From Cytophagaceae bacterium (lineage in GTDB: Bacteria; Bacteroidota; Bacteroidia; Cytophagales; Flexibacteraceae), in the NCBI GenBank assembly GCA_947464365.1, contig CANHWS010000115.1:1-9931 (forward strand): a stretch of DNA of 9,931 nt, written 5' to 3'. The first letter of the stretch is position 1. Each line of letters begins with the position of its first letter. Made by a program: the position numbers and the translations under genes. This document shows, one piece after another, positions 1 through 5,202 of the stretch. The notes under the pieces are model-generated. The model was not told the DNA's origin. It worked only from the letters and a program-made list of their open reading frames with translations, and did no database searches.

Positions 1-1284
1 GCCACGGAACTGCACCTGCCCAGAGGTAGGATTGGGGAAGGCAACAGGGGCCACCGATTGCGCCACCTCCCGAGGACCACCCAGCTCTGTAAGTGGGTCA
101 AAAGGCCTACCGAAGTTGGCGATTTTGGTAAAGTAAAAATTCTGGCCTGTATAGGGCACTTGGAAAGCATCATCAATAAATCCACACAGAACCGCACTTT
201 GGTCTGGGTTATAGGTGATACCGTATAGGTAGAGTTCATTACTAGCTGGCAAGGCTGCAACTAGAATCCGCCAGAGACGTAGACCATTTGCATCTACTTT
301 GGTCATGTAAAAATCAACACTATTCCGTGCCTTTGATGTATATATTACACTGCCATCATCCATAATCCTGCATGGAATGCTAGAACCAGATCCGATCTCA
401 GAAATAAGCCATTCTTGACTATAGTCTGGTCTAAGTTTGGCGATATAGAAGTCAGGCGGCACTGTAGTGCTAGCCAGTACACTGGTTTGGACCAATAGTC
501 CCCCATCAGGGCAGCGTTGCACAAAATTAAAGTTAGGCCCACCCGCTGTCGGCGGTACAAACAAATTGCGGGTACTATCAACAATAACTCCGTTAGAATC
601 AACCACCATTCGCACTAACCGATTAGCCACCGAACCACCTAGGATAATTTTGCCATCTGCATCATTAAACGCAGCAAATTGATTTGGAGTGGTTGAGCCA
701 GGATTGTAAACCTTTAGCCAATCTAGATAACCTTGAGGCGTAAAGCGGGCTAAAAACCAGTCTAGGCTTGTATTTGGGTAAACACGCCCTCTGCCAGAGA
801 TACCATAAACGATCAAATCACCATTTTTGGCCTTGAACATTCCATAAGGCTGGGCATAATAACCCTGTTCCTTTACAATAGTGGTTCGGATAATGCTACC
901 TGTAGAATCCAATAGCTGAATTGCAAAACCACCTCGATCTGCAGGATTAGGGAATGTTAATGCATCTATTACCACTGCTAAGGTACGATCGTCCAATGGA
1001 ACTATGCCTTTGCCATTTCCAGCCACGCCTAGAGGACGAGTCCAAAGCAAGCGACCATCACTACCAATTTTGACAATGTGTGCACCATCATAGTCATAAG
1101 TCGAAACATTAACCGTAAACAATCGCCCACCGCCCACCGCATAATAGGCTGAAGAATCTAAACTTGTGATTGAATATAAACGGTCAGAGTTGATCGTTAC
1201 AGAATGAATGCGAGTCCAAACAACTTGTTGACAAGTTGCTTGATAACCTAACAGTGTCAACAAAAGGGCAACAAAGTATCTCAT
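1..1284 (-). CDS. Secreted T9SS cargo protein with beta-propeller-like repeats, C-terminus cut by window edge
   Basis: The frame is open for 428 codons from an ATG at 1284 to base 1, with no stop, so the 3' end lies outside the window. Residues 1-19 look like a signal peptide (MRYF, a leucine-rich core, then YQATCQ), with mature protein from about QVVWTR. The body has recurring units of roughly 45-60 residues of the type D-F/Y-x-x-K-x-D/T-x-x-G-x-x-x-W followed by a D-G-x-(I/L) strand (DWFLARFTPQG, DFYIAKLRPD, DFYMTKVDANG), as in secreted beta-propeller proteins of Bacteroidota. At residues 411-428 the sequence VAPVAFPNPTSGQVQF is the opening of a type A T9SS sorting domain (the P-N-P-T-x-G motif), so the protein is expected to cross the outer membrane by T9SS and to be attached or released at the surface. 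It has no recognisable enzyme motif and its substrate is unknown. It begins 4 bases after the stop of the orphan sorting-domain ORF at 1289-1507. By eye it is more AT-rich than the efflux genes. Confidence 0.85.
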   Translation of the reverse strand, partial: MRYFVALLLTLLGYQATCQQVVWTRIHSVTINSDRLYSITSLDSSAYYAVGGGRLFTVNVSTYDYDGAHIVKIGSDGRLLWTRPLGVAGNGKGIVPLDDRTLAVVIDALTFPNPADRGGFAIQLLDSTGSIIRTTIVKEQGYYAQPYGMFKAKNGDLIVYGISGRGRVYPNTSLDWFLARFTPQGYLDWLKVYNPGSTTPNQFAAFNDADGKIILGGSVANRLVRMVVDSNGVIVDSTRNLFVPPTAGGPNFNFVQRCPDGGLLVQTSVLASTTVPPDFYIAKLRPDYSQEWLISEIGSGSSIPCRIMDDGSVIYTSKARNSVDFYMTKVDANGLRLWRILVAALPASNELYLYGITYNPDQSAVLCGFIDDAFQVPYTGQNFYFTKIANFGRPFDPLTELGGPREVAQSVAPVAFPNPTSGQVQFRG

Positions 1285-1288
1285 GGCC

Positions 1289-1507
1289 TTATTGTTTGAT
1301 CAACTTGTATGGTATAGCCATTTGGTCCAAATGCACTAGATAGAGCCCTGATGCCAAACTAGTTAGGTCAACATTCAGTTTGGTGCCTAAAAAGTTGGTC
1401 CATGTAGTACAGCCTTGGGAGGAGCATAGGCCACCCCACACTAGCAATTGGCGGACTTGAGGCGACATGTGCTGTGTCATAGGCTGCGGCATTTGTAACA
1501 AGACCAA
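1289..1507 (-). pseudogene. Orphan T9SS C-terminal sorting-domain tail (probable gene remnant)
   Basis: This is a 72-codon open frame beginning at a TTG, with an in-frame stop just upstream. Its last 30 residues (LNVDLTSLASGLYLVHLDQ, then IPYKLIKQ at the very end) match the final strands of type A T9SS sorting domains: the V-x-x-L-x-x-G-x-Y-x-V core and a K-L-x-K-Q terminus. The first half (PQPMTQHMSPQVRQLLVWGG) could be a worn version of the P-N-P opening and first strand, but this is weak. There is no signal peptide and no cargo domain, so it cannot work as a T9SS substrate by itself. It most likely is the 3' end of a lost cargo gene, left by deletion or recombination between paralogous sorting domains. 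A tiny expressed ORF, or a 3' end separated from its body by frameshifts, is less likely. Confidence 0.55.
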
Positions 1508-1626
1508 GATAAGCTAAAAAAGGTTGCCTGCCGGTTTTGTTTTGTCTGAACTCGGATTCTAGAAATAAGATTTAACGGATTTATGGGATGGGTTTGCAGA
1601 CACCTCAAGGTAAGACGGCAAGCTAC

Positions 1627-1648
1627 CATGTGTGGATGAGTACACATG
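1627..1648. repeat. Inverted repeat, 7 bp arms with 8 nt spacer
   Basis: CATGTGT (1627-1633) and ACACATG (1642-1648) are perfect reverse complements around an 8-base centre. The repeat lies in the gap 3' of the membrane-protein gene and upstream of the T9SS cargo region. There is no T-run next to it on either strand, so it does not look like an intrinsic terminator. It may be an operator or a transcript hairpin, and chance is possible. Confidence 0.45.
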
Positions 1649-1703
1649 AATCCCATTAATCCTTACAATCTGTTTAATCATGGTTCAGACAATTCATAAT
1701 CCC

Positions 1704-2537
1704 TCACCCACCCAGCGGCCGCCCGGCCTTTGCCTGCAAAAAGGCTAGTAGCACCAATACACTGAAAGCAATACCCAAAACACGGGGCCAAGTACTGCTC
1801 GTGATCCCTTGGCTGAGTAAGAAGGCAGCCAATAACGGGATGAGCTGCAAGGCATGTAGGCCAACAAAATGGGCTATCCTCAGGTCCCCAAATTGGAGGC
1901 TCCAGTTCAGGAACGGTAGACCTGGTCCGCCAACTGGGCCACCGACAATCGGTTGTTGGGCGACCCCTGCCATGTAAAAGCCTACATAGCTCGCAAACAA
2001 AAAGATACCGATCCCCCAAATAATGGCCTCGTGGTAGCTGGGTGCCTCTGCTATGCTAGTCATGGGTCGAGTCACGATCACTTGTACCATAAGTGCAGCC
2101 ATGGCCAGGGTGTTGATCACGATAGCGGTGCCCATCAGTCCAAAGACAGCAGCATCAAACCCTGTGGCTATATTGTTGTGGGACCGGACACCCCGCGCTG
2201 CCTGCATCGTGATAAGGCCCATCTCGATAATCATCATGACGGACAAGATCCAGCCGTATAGCCGTCCTGAGCTTGGTGGCACACAGTCGGGCAATAGCCA
2301 GGCCATCGTGCCGGTGAAGATCGCGATCGAAATGGCGAATTTGAGCGGCTTTATCCAACGATTAATGCCAAGGATCATCGTGTCATGATCCAGCACCAAT
2401 AGGGCAATAAGGACAAGAGATAAAACGATGTGGCCAAGCGTTACCCAGGTCAGGACCGGGTTACGGGTCATCATTTCGGACAGGAAGGTGGATGGGTTGC
2501 GGAACATAGATGCCAAGATAAGCCAATTAGCATACAT
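1704..2537 (-). CDS. Conserved-type seven-helix integral membrane protein, function unknown
   Basis: The product has 277 residues and is strongly hydrophobic. Seven likely membrane segments fall at about residues 29-49, 66-82, 94-111, 127-154, 170-191, 221-242 and 250-269. Polar landmarks are the basic loop NRWIKPLKF (59-67) before helix 2, MQAARGVRSHNN (111-122) after helix 3, a glycine/proline-rich loop IVGGPVGGPG (197-206), and AHFVGLHALQ (222-231), which puts His223 and His228 five residues apart in helix 6. Paired in-membrane histidines can bind haem or metal, but nothing here proves that. No enzyme family can be assigned. The ATG directly abuts the TAA of the upstream dehydrogenase gene, which supports this start and suggests translational coupling. 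A second methionine at residue 11 is the alternative start. It is the last gene of the three-gene operon that starts at 3774. Confidence 0.85.
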   Translation of the reverse strand: MYANWLILASMFRNPSTFLSEMMTRNPVLTWVTLGHIVLSLVLIALLVLDHDTMILGINRWIKPLKFAISIAIFTGTMAWLLPDCVPPSSGRLYGWILSVMMIIEMGLITMQAARGVRSHNNIATGFDAAVFGLMGTAIVINTLAMAALMVQVIVTRPMTSIAEAPSYHEAIIWGIGIFLFASYVGFYMAGVAQQPIVGGPVGGPGLPFLNWSLQFGDLRIAHFVGLHALQLIPLLAAFLLSQGITSSTWPRVLGIAFSVLVLLAFLQAKAGRPLGG

Positions 2538-3314
2538 TTATATTTGGCTCGCCATTCCCTTCATGATCTTGACATGGATCGCGCGTGGATTGAACCTTGT
2601 GATGAAGACCAAAAAGTTGTTCATGAAACCATGGATCACTGTGGCCCGCCCAGCAGTCATCGCCTTAATAGCACCAGCGGCAACATGGCTGGCAGAGGCC
2701 ATTTTCATGTCTTTGTAAGCCTTTGTTGTCAGCATCTTGGTTGAGGCAAAGGCAGACTCGGTCTGGCCTGGGCAATAGACCGTGACTTTGATGTTGGTGT
2801 CGGATAGCTCAGCACCTAGGGCCTCCGAAAACGAAAGCACAAATGCCTTGGACGCTGCATAGGCCGAAAAATACGGAAAGGGGAAGAAGCTCAGCAAGGA
2901 GCCAATGTTCAGGATATGACCAGCGTTCCGCTCGCGCATATCTGGCAAGAAGAGGTGCGTCAAAGCAACAAGGGCCTGGATATTGAGCGACAACATATCC
3001 AGCTGTTGCTGAAGGTTGATCACGTCAAAGTCCCCATAGCAGCCGACCCCTGCATTGTTGATTAGCGTCGAGACCTCTAGTCCTCGCTCCTTGACAGTCG
3101 AAAACACATTCCAGAATTGGTCAGGGTTAGCAAGGTCAGCCATGATGATTTGAACCGGGCATTGGTGTTTAGTTGCTAGTTCGGCAGCAATAGTCCGTAG
3201 TTTGTCACCTGACCGGGCGACCAAGATCAAGGGTTTCTGTTGGGCGGCTAACTGGCTTGCGATCTCTAGACCGATGCCCGAGCTGGCCCCAGTAATGAGG
3301 GTATAAGTTTCCAT
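2538..3314 (-). CDS. Classical short-chain dehydrogenase/reductase (SDR), probably NADPH-dependent
   Basis: The product is a 258-residue Rossmann-fold oxidoreductase with the full classical SDR signature. It has the cofactor glycine motif TGASSGIG (8-15), Arg34 after beta-strand 2 (usually a sign of NADP(H) preference), Asp60-Leu61, NNAG (86-89), and the catalytic tetrad Asn111, Ser139, Tyr152 and Lys156 (YAASK). The PG motif at 182-183 follows. The length is typical for the family, and the overall pattern resembles the DltE/COG0300-like group of bacterial SDRs. The substrate cannot be read from the sequence. No signal peptide is present, so it should be cytosolic, although the C-terminal segment (residues 225-258) is rather hydrophobic and basic and might touch the membrane. 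It lies 34 bp after the DUF2141 gene, and its TAA stop is directly followed by the ATG of the membrane protein gene. This order suggests one transcript and possibly action on a membrane-associated or lipid-like substrate, which is inference only. Confidence 0.93.
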   Translation of the reverse strand: METYTLITGASSGIGLEIASQLAAQQKPLILVARSGDKLRTIAAELATKHQCPVQIIMADLANPDQFWNVFSTVKERGLEVSTLINNAGVGCYGDFDVINLQQQLDMLSLNIQALVALTHLFLPDMRERNAGHILNIGSLLSFFPFPYFSAYAASKAFVLSFSEALGAELSDTNIKVTVYCPGQTESAFASTKMLTTKAYKDMKMASASHVAAGAIKAMTAGRATVIHGFMNNFLVFITRFNPRAIHVKIMKGMASQI

Positions 3315-3348
3315 ATTAAACTAGCAAAGGTGACAGGGATAGGATGGC

Positions 3349-3774
3349 TTAGTCTTTGAGTTGGATCGTGAGGTTCAGTGTTTTGTTGGCCTCGACGGAC
3401 ACAACGGCATCGTCAAAGTCGGGCGGCCCCATCTTGATTTTGGCATCTCGTGAGAAGCCAATAGGCTCTTTCGGAAACCCGATAAAATTGGTCTTGAGGT
3501 CCTTGTTCCGATCGATATCCTGAAACACAACCAGACCATACCTACCAGCAGGTACGTCCGTAAAGGTGATCGTCTGGGTGGCTGATTTGACTGGCTCGAA
3601 CTTGCCGATCAGTTGTTGGCCTGGCTTCGGGAAGTTGGCCTTGACAAATATCCCAGCCGAGAGATCGCCGCCTGCTTTGAGGTTAACATTCGTGACCGTG
3701 ATCACCACTTTGCCCTGACCAAACAGGTAGGCCGGGAGCAGGATCAGTAATGTAATAAGGAGTGGTTTATACAT
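3349..3774 (-). CDS. Exported DUF2141 family protein
   Basis: The product has 141 residues. Residues 1-20 form a signal peptide with a Leu/Ile-rich core ending in YLFGQ, with likely cleavage next to Gln20, so the mature part should be periplasmic or extracellular. The mature domain matches the DUF2141 pattern: beta-strands near VVITVTNV, then FTDVPAGRYG (71-80), VFQDIDRNKDLKTN (83-96), GFPKEPIGFS (99-108) and PPDFDDA (117-123). The segment from Asp86 has Asp-x-Asp-x-Asn-x-Asp spacing (86, 88, 90, 92), like a calcium-binding loop. The family has no established biochemical role. It is the first gene of an operon with the SDR (34 bp downstream) and the membrane protein. A very good Bacteroidetes promoter lies 44-75 bp upstream of the ATG. 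Confidence 0.9.
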   Translation of the reverse strand: MYKPLLITLLILLPAYLFGQGKVVITVTNVNLKAGGDLSAGIFVKANFPKPGQQLIGKFEPVKSATQTITFTDVPAGRYGLVVFQDIDRNKDLKTNFIGFPKEPIGFSRDAKIKMGPPDFDDAVVSVEANKTLNLTIQLKD

Positions 3775-3817
3775 GTTGTGCCGCCCAGGGGGATAGTGCT
3801 TGTCCCTGAGCTTGATG

Positions 3818-3849
3818 CAAACCTATGGGTACATATCCCTGCCCTCAAA
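3818..3849 (-). promoter_or_regulatory. Bacteroidetes-type promoter of the DUF2141-SDR-7TM operon
   Basis: On the minus strand there is a TTTG (-33 element, plus-strand CAAA at 3846-3849), 20 bases of spacer, and TAGGTTTG (-7 element, plus-strand CAAACCTA at 3818-3825). This matches the known Bacteroidetes housekeeping promoter pattern TTTG-N19-21-TAnnTTTG exactly. Transcription would begin near 3811, giving a leader of roughly 35-40 bases before the ATG at 3774. The element places the operon start after, and independent of, the LytTR gene. Confidence 0.75.
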
Positions 3850-3869
3850 CCTTTGGGATAAACAGGCCT

Positions 3870-3885
3870 CATTTGTGATCAAATG
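3870..3885. repeat. Inverted repeat upstream of the operon promoter, possible operator
   Basis: CATTTG (3870-3875) and CAAATG (3880-3885) form perfect 6 bp arms around TGAT. The repeat begins 21 bp upstream of the -33 element of the 3774 operon, at about -55 to -70, a usual place for an activator site. It could also form a small hairpin at the 3' end of the LytTR transcript, but it is not followed by a T-run. A run of seven G on the plus strand (3891-3897) lies 5 bases away. Confidence 0.45.
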
Positions 3886-3915
3886 GCTTTGGGGGGGCGA
3901 ACGGGAAGGTTACAG

Positions 3916-3930
3916 TCCCAACTTTTGGGA
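3916..3930 (-). terminator. Weak hairpin 26 nt after the LytTR stop codon, possible terminator
   Basis: TCCCAA (3916-3921) and TTGGGA (3925-3930) form a 6 bp stem with a 3-base loop. It is the first hairpin downstream of the LytTR gene stop at 3956. No U-tract follows on the minus strand, so intrinsic termination would be inefficient. It may be only an mRNA-end structure. Confidence 0.3.
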
Positions 3931-3955
3931 GCAAAACCACAACAGGTTGCCTAGG

Positions 3956-4951
3956 TCAGGCGAGGCCCGCCAGCCGCTCTTTTAGTTCTGCCACCAACGA
4001 TCGGGAGACCGGCACCTGCTTTTGTTGTTGGCGTAAGACGATATACATCGAGCGGGCATTGCCATCAAATCGCTCGGCATGCATAAGGTTCACGATATAG
4101 GATTTATGGCATCGGTAAACAGACTCGATACCCTTTGTCTGATCTAATGTATCCTTGATCGTGATCCGGACCAAATGGGACTTGATGGCCTCCCGGGTTT
4201 TGTCTAGGTAATAGAACGTCATGTAGTTGCCATCCGACACAGCATATAAGAAGTCCTGCACCAAGATCTCGATTGGGCGGGTTTTGCTACCTTCTCCGTT
4301 GATCGTGAGGCGATCTGACAACCCATTACCCACAGGGAAGCCCTCTGGCGACTGTTGTGATTGGGGCAGTTTGCTTTCCGCAGGCAGCCTAGATATCATG
4401 ACAAGGTCACGGTTATTGTAAGAAGCCAGCTGGCCATTGGATCTGCTGAGCAAAAGCTCAACCAAAAACAACATGATCAGGATCGGGAAAAACCCAACCG
4501 CTGATGTGATCCCGACAAAACCCAGCAGGCTATGTTTCGAGATGCCAATATCGTCCACCGAAAGGTTGTAGTAGTAGTTGGCGACAGAAGTCAGCAATAG
4601 GTTAAAGACCAAGAACAAAACCTCGTTCTTGATTTGCCAACTAGCGGGCCTGAACCATTGAGGCACCAGTTTTGGCAATACCAGGTACGAAAAGGCAATG
4701 CAAGCACTAACTGATAGCCCGAACCCAGCCAAAACCACCACCTTGTCCTGAATGGCTTGGCCACCAAAAGGCTGGAAAAGCAGCAGGAATAAGTAGGTAA
4801 ACAAGCCAAACCCCAACGCCATAACGGATTTGGTCACCAATCCTTCGATCAATGGATAGGGGCGGCTAAGCCACGCATGTAATTGTCTGAACGTTGTCTT
4901 TAAGGTCAAAATCAGTTCCGATTCAGGAAAGCTCTCTTTTTGTGGCCACAA
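3956..4951 (-). CDS. Membrane-bound LytTR-family transcriptional regulator
   Basis: The product has 331 residues. The N-terminal part has four likely membrane helices at about residues 44-62, 71-92, 109-127 and 142-168. Before helix 1 is the segment LSRPYPLIEG, and after it FQPFG, both usual in this Bacteroidota family. A polar linker (about 170-224) leads to a C-terminal LytTR DNA-binding domain (226-328) with FLYAVSDGNY (234-243), the YRCHKSYIVNL core (279-289: His282, Ser284, Tyr285, Asn288) and VPVSRSL (313-319). There is no receiver or histidine-kinase domain, so it probably senses a membrane or envelope signal directly. The only start that covers the whole frame is TTG at 4951, because an in-frame TAA lies upstream and the first ATG (residue 44, at 4822) falls inside helix 1 and would remove the conserved cytosolic segment. 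The true start is therefore uncertain. The gene is divergent from the efflux genes at 5203, which makes it a candidate regulator of the pump. Confidence 0.88.
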   Translation of the reverse strand: MWPQKESFPESELILTLKTTFRQLHAWLSRPYPLIEGLVTKSVMALGFGLFTYLFLLLFQPFGGQAIQDKVVVLAGFGLSVSACIAFSYLVLPKLVPQWFRPASWQIKNEVLFLVFNLLLTSVANYYYNLSVDDIGISKHSLLGFVGITSAVGFFPILIMLFLVELLLSRSNGQLASYNNRDLVMISRLPAESKLPQSQQSPEGFPVGNGLSDRLTINGEGSKTRPIEILVQDFLYAVSDGNYMTFYYLDKTREAIKSHLVRITIKDTLDQTKGIESVYRCHKSYIVNLMHAERFDGNARSMYIVLRQQQKQVPVSRSLVAELKERLAGLA

Positions 4952-5048
4952 AGCTAGGGTTTACGTTCCAGATCTTTATCCGAGCGGTTAAATAGGGCCT
5001 AGCCACCTAGCAAATTGGGATGATTAGTAAAGTTGATGACGGCCCAAA

Positions 5049-5095
5049 TGCGCCTATTTGTTCCTGACAGGCTTACTACGTTTCGTGCGCCTATT
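5049..5095. repeat. 10 bp perfect direct repeat in the divergent regulator/efflux intergenic region
   Basis: TGCGCCTATT occurs at 5049-5058 and again at 5086-5095, 37 bp start to start. The repeats lie in the 251 bp shared promoter region between the LytTR regulator gene (start 4951, minus) and the efflux adaptor gene (start 5203, plus), upstream of the proposed -7 element at 5142. LytTR proteins usually bind paired direct repeats on one DNA face, so a tandem site is attractive. However, 37 bp is wider than the roughly two helical turns typical of such pairs, and the sequence is not a known LytTR consensus. Confidence 0.45.
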
Positions 5096-5141
5096 CGGAT
5101 GTCTCATGTCCTTTCTCGGGCAGGCGGCAATAGCATCAATC

Positions 5142-5149
5142 TAGTTTTG
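5142..5149 (+). promoter_or_regulatory. Candidate -7 promoter element for the efflux genes
   Basis: TAGTTTTG fits the Bacteroidetes -7 consensus TAnnTTTG exactly and lies 53 bp before the adaptor ATG at 5203. No TTTG is found at the right distance upstream. The nearest partial match is TTTC at 5112, with a 26-base spacer, longer than normal. This may therefore be a weak or activator-dependent promoter, or a chance match. Confidence 0.35.
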
Positions 5150-5202
5150 GGATACAGAAATGATCAGCACAAGGCTGGTTCAGCATTAATCCTCAGAAAA
5201 CG

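Larger units (their letters stand above)
1285..1703. other. 419 bp gap between the 7TM gene and the T9SS cargo gene
   Basis: No intact conventional gene is visible here. The half nearest the cargo gene holds a 72-codon frame that ends in a T9SS sorting-domain tail. The half nearest the membrane protein gene holds a 22 bp inverted repeat at 1627-1648. In the minus-strand frame of the sorting-domain tail, an ATG at about 1682 opens a 40-codon stretch that ends in TAG. A second TAG follows before the tail itself. No perfect TAnnTTTG promoter element was found for the cargo gene; TATCTTGG near the 5' end of the small ORF is one mismatch away and is not called. Confidence 0.7.

Noticed and set aside
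345..682. Short ORFs on both strands inside the T9SS cargo gene
   Set aside because: They overlap a 428-codon open frame with a signal peptide, repeats and a sorting-domain motif, so they are shadows.
1508..1682. 40-codon ORF from ATG 1682 as a separate small gene
   Set aside because: There is no recognisable domain or start signal. It shares the frame of the sorting-domain tail and is better seen as possible gene debris.
1678..2019. 113-codon minus-strand ORF overlapping the membrane protein gene
   Set aside because: It lies in another frame of the seven-helix protein gene, has a Cys/Arg/Trp-rich composition, and shows no domain.
5160..5189. Nine-residue leader ORF (ATG at 5160) before the efflux adaptor gene
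   Set aside because: It ends in TAA 13 bp before the adaptor start and encodes MISTRLVQH, without any run of one residue or paired hairpins that would suggest attenuation. It is probably chance.
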